Below, one piece after another: positions 50,363 to 57,769 of a stretch of DNA of 64,000 nucleotides (position 1 is its first letter; each line of letters starts with the position of its first letter). The translations under genes and the position numbers were made by a program. The notes under the pieces are model-generated. The model worked only from the letters and a program-made list of their open reading frames with translations. It was not told where the DNA came from and searched no databases. Source of the stretch: UBA6168 sp965222975 (lineage in GTDB: Bacteria; Bacteroidota; Bacteroidia; Chitinophagales; Saprospiraceae); contig CBDCVJ010000038.1 in assembly GCA_965222975.1 (NCBI GenBank), positions 186,001-250,000 of the forward strand. Direction: 5' to 3'.

Positions 50363-51271
50363 CTATTTGTCAATCTTACCACTTTCTTTCAAAATATGGA
50401 CTATTATTTCTTTAGCTATTTTCAAATTAGCCTCAATAGCTTCTATGGAATTACCATCGTCAAAAAGTTGAATTACTTTGAGCGTCAATTGGATGCCTAA
50501 ATCTTTTCCTTTTTCCATTCCTTTTTCCATTCCTTTTTCCATGCCATCCTTCCAACCTTTCTCTTCAGAATCAGCTTTTATTGCCCTCTCTGTACGAATG
50601 ATATCCCAATATTTGTCATATGTCTCCAACTCATTTCTCGAAAGGGATGATTCCTGGAGTATTTCTACAGCCTCCTTTATCAGGTCATTTTTTAGAAAAT
50701 CTTCTGGAATCTCTTCTGTACCATCCATTATTTCGGTCAAAAAACGCAGCCACAGCACCGCAAGCCTTTTCTCAGACATGGTTTGGGGTTTGAATTTTGG
50801 CAACTCAACAAAGATGAACTCCAAGCCATCCAATCGCCGCTGCGGAACCTCAGTATGGACAATGGCATAATGATGATAGAACTTTTCAGGTTCATCTGGT
50901 TCAAAGATTTCATTGACCAAACTCAAGGCATAAACAGGTTGAAGGCCCCGGTATTCTACCCCTTTACCTATTTGACGGACATACGCTTTGGAAGCATTGA
51001 ACAAAACCCGGTGCTTAAAGGCATTTGTCCACAACATCTGCATCTCGACGATGAACTGCCTGCCCTTGTTATCCGTACATCTAACATCTACAATAGTATT
51101 CTTCAGGCCAGGTATTTCGGGCACCAGTTCAGACGGCAAATACACTATTTCTTCCACCTGTTCACCCTCTGGCAACGGCAACAAAGCGTTTAAGAAACTC
51201 TTCAACAGATGAGGCCTGGTGCCAAACACCTTTTTAAAAGTAAGGTCGTTCTTTGGATCTAGGTAACGCAT
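50363..51271 (-). CDS. Rpn-type PD-(D/E)XK nuclease / putative transposase family protein
   Basis: The ATG at 51271 (MRYLDPKNDLTFKKVFG) is the family start; the frame extends upstream to 51334 without conservation. The 302-residue protein belongs to the widespread PD-(D/E)XK nuclease family transposase group (Rpn-like). IVDVRCTDNKGRQFIVEMQM holds the catalytic Asp and Glu-x-Gln, and YALSLVNEIF and RRLDGLEFIFVELPKF follow. Related Rpn proteins of E. coli are nucleases that promote recombination. A tandem EKGM sequence (12-bp DNA repeat at 50507-50545) lies near residue 250. There are no terminal inverted repeats, so it is not an IS copy. Confidence 0.85.
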   Translation of the reverse strand: MRYLDPKNDLTFKKVFGTRPHLLKSFLNALLPLPEGEQVEEIVYLPSELVPEIPGLKNTIVDVRCTDNKGRQFIVEMQMLWTNAFKHRVLFNASKAYVRQIGKGVEYRGLQPVYALSLVNEIFEPDEPEKFYHHYAIVHTEVPQRRLDGLEFIFVELPKFKPQTMSEKRLAVLWLRFLTEIMDGTEEIPEDFLKNDLIKEAVEILQESSLSRNELETYDKYWDIIRTERAIKADSEEKGWKDGMEKGMEKGMEKGKDLGIQLTLKVIQLFDDGNSIEAIEANLKIAKEIIVHILKESGKIDK

Positions 51272-51330
51272 CTTTTTTTTATTTTTTACAAAGATAAATA
51301 AAACATTGAGGGATAGAGGGAGTTCAAATT

Positions 51331-52884
51331 TCACATTTCATTCCGCTCCAAAAACTTCCGCCGAATCACCTCCTGTATCGTTTTCCCTTCCAATTTCCCT
51401 TCCAACCAAGAAATAATATCCAAATACAAAAACGGCCTACTCTCAAACTGCATTTTTTCAAAAGGCAATAAAATTGCATGCAATTTTTTAAATTCATTTA
51501 AAAGTTCCGATGGTGGAATTTTCTGTGTCCGGCGCATAAAATGAAAAATGGCTTTCTGAACTTCTTGCAGTTCCTCCACATGCAGAAGAAAACGGTAAAC
51601 CGATTTAATTTGGTACTCCACCAATTGCCGATTGCCAAGTTCGAAATGAGCAAGCAGGGCAAGGATGCGCGCAAAGCATTGGATATCACTGCGGTAACTC
51701 GTCACCTTTTCATTGATGATTCTATTCAAATAGGTCAATGCATTATCATAATCGGCATCACCGAAGTAAAGACAGGCAATTCGGTAGTTGAACACCATAA
51801 TTCGGTAATCGTCCCAGTTGTAGCGGTTTGTTTCAATGCATTCGGCCAGCTCAGGGATGATGGCAACTCCTTCCGAAAACGATCCTTCAAGGTAGTGCTT
51901 GTTGATGAGGTGGATGAAACGGTACATCTGGTACAGTCCTTCCACATTTGGATCTTGCTTGAAATTGGGATCATTCGGCAGGTTTTCAAAAAATGCCAAT
52001 GCCTCTGCAAAGCGCTCATAATGAAGGGTATGGAAAAGGGAAAACAATTGATAATGCAGCCCTTTTAGATAAAGCGATGCATATAGCGTCTTCATTCTTG
52101 GCATTTCATCAAATAAGTTGACCCATTTCTGCGAGTACCTGAAACAGGCAAGAAATTCCTGACAAATATGGTACAACCATACGTATGATTGACAGTAAAA
52201 TATTTTGCCTAAAAAGTCAAGTTCTTCAAAAGTCGTCGGTGGTATGTTTTTTTTGAAAAATGCTTTGGCAGCCAATGAGTCGCCTTCGTTCCGGGCAAAG
52301 CCGTTTTTCAGGTACAGCCCATACATCATCAGGGAGAGATTGGAAAAGCTGCCTGTGCGGATAATCTGCCCATTCAAGTCAATAGTTTGGGAAGCGAGCT
52401 CCTCTGCCCGGCCCTCGAGGCTCCGGGTGATGTACTGGCCTTCAATTAGTTTTTCGAATTCCAAAGCCTCCAATGCCAGGGCTGTCATTTGGTTGACCAG
52501 CGCCCGGTCTTTTGCTTTTGCCAACAACTCCAACGATTGGATATAAAGCCCTTTGTCATACAAAACCCTTGCAAAATCAATCGCCTCTCTGATCTGGATT
52601 CCCTCACTCCGTTTTTGTGCCAGCAGACGCAGGCTGGTCAACAATTGCCGCATAAGGTGTGCTTTTTGGTTGGCCAATTGTGCTTTTTTCAGACCGGGTA
52701 TATTGCCCAAAACATAATCCTCGTTATACTCGCCTTTTTTGTCAAGCAGATTAAATAATTGCAGAAAAAGCAGTTTGCCCGAAGTCGCCTGATTGCGCTT
52801 CGCAAACAGCCGGAAATGCCTCTTTTCCGCAGGAGTGAGGGTGCGGATGAGTTGTACCAAATGATCTGTTTGCTGTTTGGGCAT
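51331..52884 (-). CDS. Helical-repeat protein of unknown function, possible paralogue of 19971-21374
   Basis: A 517-residue, all-helical protein. The N-terminal 100 residues (LVQLIRTLTPAEKRHFRLFA, then LFLQLFNLLDKKGEYNEDYV) look like a compact domain, and the rest is TPR-like helical pairs (YDNALTYLNRIINEKVTSYR and ALAFFENLPNDPNFKQDPNV). No signal peptide or enzyme motif is seen. It ends 60 bp before the Rpn-type gene. It shares layout and the RL-x4-(D/E)-x-(R/K)-x-(L/F) start with the protein at 19971-21374, but I cannot align them reliably by eye. Confidence 0.7.
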   Translation of the reverse strand: MPKQQTDHLVQLIRTLTPAEKRHFRLFAKRNQATSGKLLFLQLFNLLDKKGEYNEDYVLGNIPGLKKAQLANQKAHLMRQLLTSLRLLAQKRSEGIQIREAIDFARVLYDKGLYIQSLELLAKAKDRALVNQMTALALEALEFEKLIEGQYITRSLEGRAEELASQTIDLNGQIIRTGSFSNLSLMMYGLYLKNGFARNEGDSLAAKAFFKKNIPPTTFEELDFLGKIFYCQSYVWLYHICQEFLACFRYSQKWVNLFDEMPRMKTLYASLYLKGLHYQLFSLFHTLHYERFAEALAFFENLPNDPNFKQDPNVEGLYQMYRFIHLINKHYLEGSFSEGVAIIPELAECIETNRYNWDDYRIMVFNYRIACLYFGDADYDNALTYLNRIINEKVTSYRSDIQCFARILALLAHFELGNRQLVEYQIKSVYRFLLHVEELQEVQKAIFHFMRRTQKIPPSELLNEFKKLHAILLPFEKMQFESRPFLYLDIISWLEGKLEGKTIQEVIRRKFLERNEM

Positions 52885-53055
52885 CGTAGTTTCCCTGTTG
52901 GTAACTTATTGAAAGTGAGCTTTTTAAAATAAAAACAACCCAACTTGGAGGTTGGAGTAAATGAATAATTTGATTAGGTGGCAGGGTCACAAATGTAGTT
53001 CTTTGTGTCTCTCTTACACGATTTAGCTAATTCATTTTTACAAAAAACTCAAACA

Positions 53056-54219
53056 ATGGCAGGACGCATCCAGATATTCGACACCACGCTCAGGGACGGC
53101 GAACAAGTACCCGGTTGCAAACTCAACACTCCCCAAAAAGTTGAAATCGCTAAAGCGCTTGAACAGCTTGGTGTAGATGTGATCGAAGCAGGATTTCCCG
53201 TTTCCAGCCCTGGTGATTTTAAGGCAGTGCAGGCAGTAGCGTTGGCGGTCAGTGAGCCGATTATCTGTGGCCTTAGTCGTGCTGTTGAAAATGATATTAA
53301 AGTTGCAGGAGATGCACTGAAAGTAGCCAGACGTGCCCGCATCCATACGGGGATCGGCGTATCTGAAATGCATGTGAAATACAAACTTCGCACCACGCCC
53401 GAAAAAATAATTGAAAGGACCATTGCTGCCGTGAAATTGGCCAAAACATTTGTTGAAGATGTAGAATTTTATGCAGAAGATGCTGGCCGTGCCGATAACG
53501 AATTCCTCGCAAAAGTGCTGGAAGAGGCCATCAAAGCAGGCGCCACCGTCCTTAACATCCCCGATACCACCGGCTATTGCCTGCCCGAACAGTACGGCGC
53601 TAAAATCAAGTATTTATATGAAAATGTTCGGGGCATCGAAAAGGCTATCCTAAGTACCCATTGCCACAACGACCTCGGCCTTGCTACGGCCAATTCCATA
53701 GCTGGCATCATGAACGGAGCCAGACAAATCGAATGCACCATAAATGGCATTGGCGAACGGGCAGGCAACACCTCCCTTGAAGAATGTGTAATGATTATGC
53801 GCCAGCATGCCGACCTTGGCTTCACCACTGGCATCAACACCAAATTACTGAACCCAACCAGCCAATTGGTTTCCCATAAAATGGGCGTAGTTGTTCAACC
53901 GAACAAAGCCATTGTCGGAGCCAATGCCTTTGCCCATTCATCGGGCATCCACCAGGATGGCGTTATCAAAAAACGGGAAACATACGAAATCATCAACCCC
54001 CTTGAAGTGGGAGTTGATCATAGCAAGATAGTATTGACGGCCAGAAGTGGGCGGGCTGCCCTGGCTTACCGGGCCAAGAAGCTCGGATTTGATCTTACCA
54101 AAGATCAGTTAGATGTGGCTTATGCATCCTTCTTGAATGTGGCGGACTCGAAAAAGGAAGTCGAAAACGATGACCTGACGCCTATTTTTGAGGGGTGTGT
54201 AACTCCACACTATGTTTAA
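53056..54219 (+). CDS. leuA: 2-Isopropylmalate synthase (short form)
   Basis: First committed step of leucine synthesis: condenses 2-oxoisovalerate with acetyl-CoA. The ATG at 53056 (MAGRIQIFDTTLRDGEQVPG) is the family start; the longer frame from 53005 adds an unconserved 17 residues. The catalytic and metal motifs are TTLRDGEQ, EVYAEDAGRA-like FYAEDAGRADNEF, STHCHNDLGLA (metal His-x-His) and NGIGERAGNTSLEE. At 387 residues it lacks the C-terminal LeuA regulatory domain of about 120 residues, so classical leucine feedback through that domain is unlikely; short forms are known in Bacteroidota. It heads the leuA-leuC-leuD-leuB cluster. Confidence 0.92.
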   Translation: MAGRIQIFDTTLRDGEQVPGCKLNTPQKVEIAKALEQLGVDVIEAGFPVSSPGDFKAVQAVALAVSEPIICGLSRAVENDIKVAGDALKVARRARIHTGIGVSEMHVKYKLRTTPEKIIERTIAAVKLAKTFVEDVEFYAEDAGRADNEFLAKVLEEAIKAGATVLNIPDTTGYCLPEQYGAKIKYLYENVRGIEKAILSTHCHNDLGLATANSIAGIMNGARQIECTINGIGERAGNTSLEECVMIMRQHADLGFTTGINTKLLNPTSQLVSHKMGVVVQPNKAIVGANAFAHSSGIHQDGVIKKRETYEIINPLEVGVDHSKIVLTARSGRAALAYRAKKLGFDLTKDQLDVAYASFLNVADSKKEVENDDLTPIFEGCVTPHYV

Positions 54220-54237
54220 ATTTCAACGCAAATTAAT

Positions 54238-54331
54238 TTCAACGCAAGGGCGCAAAGTACGCAAGGGAACGCAAGGTTTTTTATCGTTTTTTTGAAATAT
54301 TCCTTGTGTTCTCTTGCGCCCTTGCGTTGAA
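54238..54331. repeat. Long hairpin between leuA and leuC
   Basis: TTCAACGCAAGGGCGCAA (54238-54255) pairs perfectly with 54314-54331, and GGGAACGCAAGG with CCTTGTGTTCTC continues the stem. The words GCGCAAAG and CGCAAGG recur. It lies between co-directional operon genes, so processing or partial attenuation is more likely than full termination. Confidence 0.65.
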
Positions 54332-54339
54332 GAAATCTT

Positions 54340-55737
54340 ATGGCACAAACACTTTTTGATAAAATCTGGAATGCTCATATAGTAAAATCCGTCGAAGGTG
54401 GTCAGGAGGCCATTTACATTGACCGCCATTTCATCCATGAAGTCACCTCCCCTCAAGCATTTGATGGCTTAAGAAAAAGAGGCATACCCGTATTTCGCCC
54501 AAAGCAGACCATCGCCACTGCTGACCACAATGTACCCACCATCAACCAGCATTTACCGATCAGAGAAGAACTTTCGAGAAAACAAGTTGATATGCTGACC
54601 TCCAATTGCAAAGAGTTTGGAGTTGAGCTTTATGGCCTTGGTCACCAATACCAGGGTATTGTCCACGTCATAGGCCCCGAATTGGGCATCACTCAACCGG
54701 GCATGACGATCGTTTGCGGCGACAGCCATACTTCCACTCACGGAGCATTCGGGGGAATTGCATTTGGTATTGGTACGAGCCAAGTGGAGCAGGTTTTAGC
54801 AACACAATGTCTGTTGTTGAAAAAACCAAAACGCATGCGCATCACCGTGGACGGCGAGTTGCAAAATGGCGTCCTTTCAAAGGATATAATCCTATATATC
54901 ATATCCAAATTGACCGCAGCGGGTGGCACTGGTTATTTTGTGGAGTATGCTGGTAGTGCCATCCGCTCCCTTAGCATGGAGGCCCGCATGACCATCTGCA
55001 ACATGAGTATTGAAATGGGAGCAAGGGGTGGTTTAATTGCCCCTGATGAAACGACTTTTGAATACGTCAGAGGAAGAAAATTTGCCCCACAAGGCGCTGA
55101 TTTTGAGGCGGCGGTTACCAAATGGAAAAAACTGTATTCCGATCCTGATGCATCATTTGATAAAGAATACCATTTTCACGCGGCTGACATTGGCCCAATG
55201 ATCACCTACGGCACTAACCCTGGTATGGGCATTCGGGTATATGATAAAGTCCCCACTACTGCAAACAATGGAGATAGCGAAGCGTCCTTTTTCAAATCCC
55301 TTAAATACATGGGCATTGAAGCAGGCGAAAATTTAATTGGGAAAAAAATCAACCACATCTTCATCGGCAGTTGCACGAACAGCCGTATTGAAGACCTTCG
55401 TTTGGTAGCTGATTTTGTAAAAGGAAAAACAAAAGCACCTGACGTTTCTGTGATGGTAGTCCCTGGATCGAAACAAGTTGAAGAACAAGCCAAAAAAGAA
55501 GGGCTTGATAAAATACTGAGCGCTGCAGGCTTCGAATTTCGGGAGCCGGGCTGCTCTGCCTGCCTTGGCATGAACGAGGACAAAGTGCCCGCTGGTGAAT
55601 ATTGCGTCAGCACTTCCAACCGCAATTTTGAGGGGCGGCAGGGGCCAGGTGCGAGGACTATCTTGGCGTCGCCGTTGACTGCGGCTGCAGCTGCTATAAC
55701 AGGTGAAATTATTGATGTTCGGGAATATCTGAATTAA
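54340..55737 (+). CDS. leuC: 3-Isopropylmalate dehydratase large subunit
   Basis: Large subunit of isopropylmalate isomerase, an aconitase-type [4Fe-4S] enzyme working with LeuD. Substrate and cluster motifs are ATADHNVPT, CGDSHTSTHGAFG, FIGSCTNSRIEDL with the first cluster Cys, and EPGCSACLGMNEDK with the other two. The C-terminus NRNFEGRQGPGARTILASP is canonical. At 465 residues it is full length. Cytoplasmic; second gene of the leu cluster. Confidence 0.96.
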   Translation: MAQTLFDKIWNAHIVKSVEGGQEAIYIDRHFIHEVTSPQAFDGLRKRGIPVFRPKQTIATADHNVPTINQHLPIREELSRKQVDMLTSNCKEFGVELYGLGHQYQGIVHVIGPELGITQPGMTIVCGDSHTSTHGAFGGIAFGIGTSQVEQVLATQCLLLKKPKRMRITVDGELQNGVLSKDIILYIISKLTAAGGTGYFVEYAGSAIRSLSMEARMTICNMSIEMGARGGLIAPDETTFEYVRGRKFAPQGADFEAAVTKWKKLYSDPDASFDKEYHFHAADIGPMITYGTNPGMGIRVYDKVPTTANNGDSEASFFKSLKYMGIEAGENLIGKKINHIFIGSCTNSRIEDLRLVADFVKGKTKAPDVSVMVVPGSKQVEEQAKKEGLDKILSAAGFEFREPGCSACLGMNEDKVPAGEYCVSTSNRNFEGRQGPGARTILASPLTAAAAAITGEIIDVREYLN

Positions 55738-55756
55738 TAGCTGATTAATGATTATA

Positions 55757-55820
55757 GATTAACGAATAACGATTTTTGATTTGAGAAGCGGAAAAAATCA
55801 AAAATCGTTATTCGTTAATC
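55757..55820. repeat. Perfect 26-bp hairpin between leuC and leuD
   Basis: Arms 55757-55782 and 55795-55820 (starting GATTAACGAATAACG) are perfectly complementary around a 12-nt loop. It lies 10 bp before leuD, so it may hide the leuD ribosome binding region in the mRNA or mark an RNA processing site. Confidence 0.75.
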
Positions 55821-55830
55821 AAAAAATTAA

Positions 55831-56424
55831 ATGGAAAAATTCGCTACCATAACTTCCACCTCTGTCCCTCTCCCCATTGAGGATGTTGACACCGACCAGA
55901 TTATCCCCGCCCGTTTTCTCAAAGCGACAACGAGAGAAGGTTTTGGGGAAAACCTCTTTTGCGACTGGCGCTATAATCAGGACGGTTCGCCCAAAGAAGA
56001 CTTTATTTTAAATAATCCAACTTACAGCGGTAGGATATTGGTGACTGGAAAAAACTTCGGCTGTGGCAGCAGCCGGGAACATGCGGCCTGGGCGATCCAC
56101 GACTATGGTTTCAAAGTAGTCGTGAGCAGTTTTTTTGCAGATATATTTAAAGGAAATGCAATGAACAATGGGTTGTTACCAGTCACGGTTTCGCCTGCAT
56201 TTTTACATGAACTATTTTTGGAAATTGAAAAAAATCCAAAAGCGGGATTCACTGTTGACCTTGATAACCAAGAAATCAAGATCAATTCTTCCAGTAAAAT
56301 CGAAATGTTTGATATCGATCCATTCCGTAAAACATGTTTGCAAAATGGTTACGATGACCTGGATTATTTGCTGAGTTTGAAAAATGACATTAGAAAATAT
56401 GAATTGGAGAAATTGGCAATTTAA
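55831..56424 (+). CDS. leuD: 3-Isopropylmalate dehydratase small subunit
   Basis: Swivelling small subunit that completes the LeuCD active site. The family signature is VDTDQIIPARFLK near residue 20 and GKNFGCGSSREHAAWAI around 72-88; NNGLLPVTV and DPFRKTCLQNGYDDLDYLL follow. Its 197 residues match LeuD of E. coli type. Third gene of the leu cluster, 32 bp before leuB. Confidence 0.96.
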   Translation: MEKFATITSTSVPLPIEDVDTDQIIPARFLKATTREGFGENLFCDWRYNQDGSPKEDFILNNPTYSGRILVTGKNFGCGSSREHAAWAIHDYGFKVVVSSFFADIFKGNAMNNGLLPVTVSPAFLHELFLEIEKNPKAGFTVDLDNQEIKINSSSKIEMFDIDPFRKTCLQNGYDDLDYLLSLKNDIRKYELEKLAI

Positions 56425-56456
56425 ATTTTTTAGCATTTAATTTTTCAACTTCCAAT

Positions 56457-57533
56457 ATGAAAAAAAACATAGCAGTCCTCCCTGGCGATGGCATTGGCCC
56501 GGAAGTGACCCAACAAGCACTGAACGTTTTAAAAACCGTTGAGAAACGGTTCGGCCACTCATTTATCTATACCTTTGCCGATGTTGGTGCAATAGCCATT
56601 GATAATCACGGCGACCCATTGCCAGAACCTACTTTACAAATCTGTAAAAATTCCGATGCAGTGCTGTTTGGAGCGATAGGTCACCCAAAATATGACAACG
56701 ACCCGACTGCCAAAATTAGGCCGGAGCAGGGCCTGCTTCGCCTCCGTAAAAGCCTGGGGTTGTATGCTAATATCCGCCCTGTGACGGCCTTCCCAAAACT
56801 CCTCCACCTCTCCCCTTTAAGAGAAGAAAAAGTGAAAGGAGTTGACTTTGTAATTTTTCGTGAACTAACAGGAGGGATTTATTTTGGTGAAAAGGGAAAA
56901 ACAGAAAATGGCGCTTATGACCACTGTAATTATACTGCTCCCGAAATTGAACGCATCGCCCACCTCGCTTTTCAGGAAGCCAGAAAACGCCGTGGTAAAC
57001 TAACCCTCGTGGATAAGGCCAACGTTTTGGAAACCAGTCGTTTATGGCGTAGGGTTGTCACTGAAATGCATGCCAATGAATATCCTGATATCAGGTTTGA
57101 TTGGATGTATGTGGACAATGCAGCTATGCAACTCATTCAATGGCCTGCACATTTCGACGTAGTACTTACGGAAAATATGTTCGGCGATATATTATCTGAC
57201 GAAGCAAGCGTTTTGACAGGTTCTTTAGGCATGTTACCATCCGCGTCGGTTGGGGCAAAAACGGCCTTGTTTGAACCCATACATGGCTCTTATCCGCAGG
57301 CCGCAGGAAAGGACATTGCCAATCCAATGGCGGCCATTTTATCTGCCGCTATGCTGCTCGATTCATTTGATTTGTACGAAGAGGCAAAAGCGGTACGGGA
57401 CGCAGTGCTAATGGTAATGGAATCAGGTTATGGCACAGAGGATTTAAAAGCGGAACATGTTCGTAAATGTTCTGAAATCGGAAATAAGGTGGTGGCCCAA
57501 ATTGAAAAGATTGAAGTCGAGGCTGCTGTTTAG
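56457..57533 (+). CDS. leuB: 3-Isopropylmalate dehydrogenase
   Basis: NAD-dependent oxidative decarboxylation of 3-isopropylmalate, the third step of leucine synthesis. Signatures are VLPGDGIGPEVTQQA, LLRLRKSLGLYANIRPV, FRELTGGIYFGE, MYVDNAAMQLIQWP, LTGSLGMLPSAS and EPIHGSYPQAAGKDIANP. At 358 residues it is full length. Last gene of the leu cluster; the hairpin-like GC words at 57556-57612 and the terminator at 57684-57716 follow. Confidence 0.96.
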   Translation: MKKNIAVLPGDGIGPEVTQQALNVLKTVEKRFGHSFIYTFADVGAIAIDNHGDPLPEPTLQICKNSDAVLFGAIGHPKYDNDPTAKIRPEQGLLRLRKSLGLYANIRPVTAFPKLLHLSPLREEKVKGVDFVIFRELTGGIYFGEKGKTENGAYDHCNYTAPEIERIAHLAFQEARKRRGKLTLVDKANVLETSRLWRRVVTEMHANEYPDIRFDWMYVDNAAMQLIQWPAHFDVVLTENMFGDILSDEASVLTGSLGMLPSASVGAKTALFEPIHGSYPQAAGKDIANPMAAILSAAMLLDSFDLYEEAKAVRDAVLMVMESGYGTEDLKAEHVRKCSEIGNKVVAQIEKIEVEAAV

Positions 57534-57683
57534 CACAAAGCCGAGCTAAGGTTTCACAAAGTCCCGCAACGCGAGGCGGATACACGCTCTGCTTTGCGTG
57601 ACTTTGCGGGAATCATCCATTGAGAGCATGCATTTATGACTTTATTCTTAATAACCTTTAATACGTTGAAATACAACAACCAT

Positions 57684-57716
57684 AAAAAAAGATGACCCGT
57701 TAACAGGCCATCTTTT
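57684..57716. terminator. Terminator between leuB and katG
   Basis: AAAAGATGACC and GGCCATCTTTT pair with one mismatch, between A and T runs, in the convergent spacer. Works for the leu cluster and for katG. Confidence 0.65.
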
Positions 57717-57769
57717 AAAACAATATTTCTTTACAAGCATTGCAGTAGCAATACTACTTTCCACTGAAT

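Noticed and set aside
50363..51271. Insertion sequence (transposase family name)
   Set aside because: The protein belongs to the Rpn-like nuclease family, but there are no terminal inverted repeats or target duplications around it.
52885..53055. Possible leucine leader peptide or T-box before leuA
   Set aside because: No short ORF with Leu runs, no T-box sequence and only a weak CCAAC/GTTGG hairpin at about 52940-52957.
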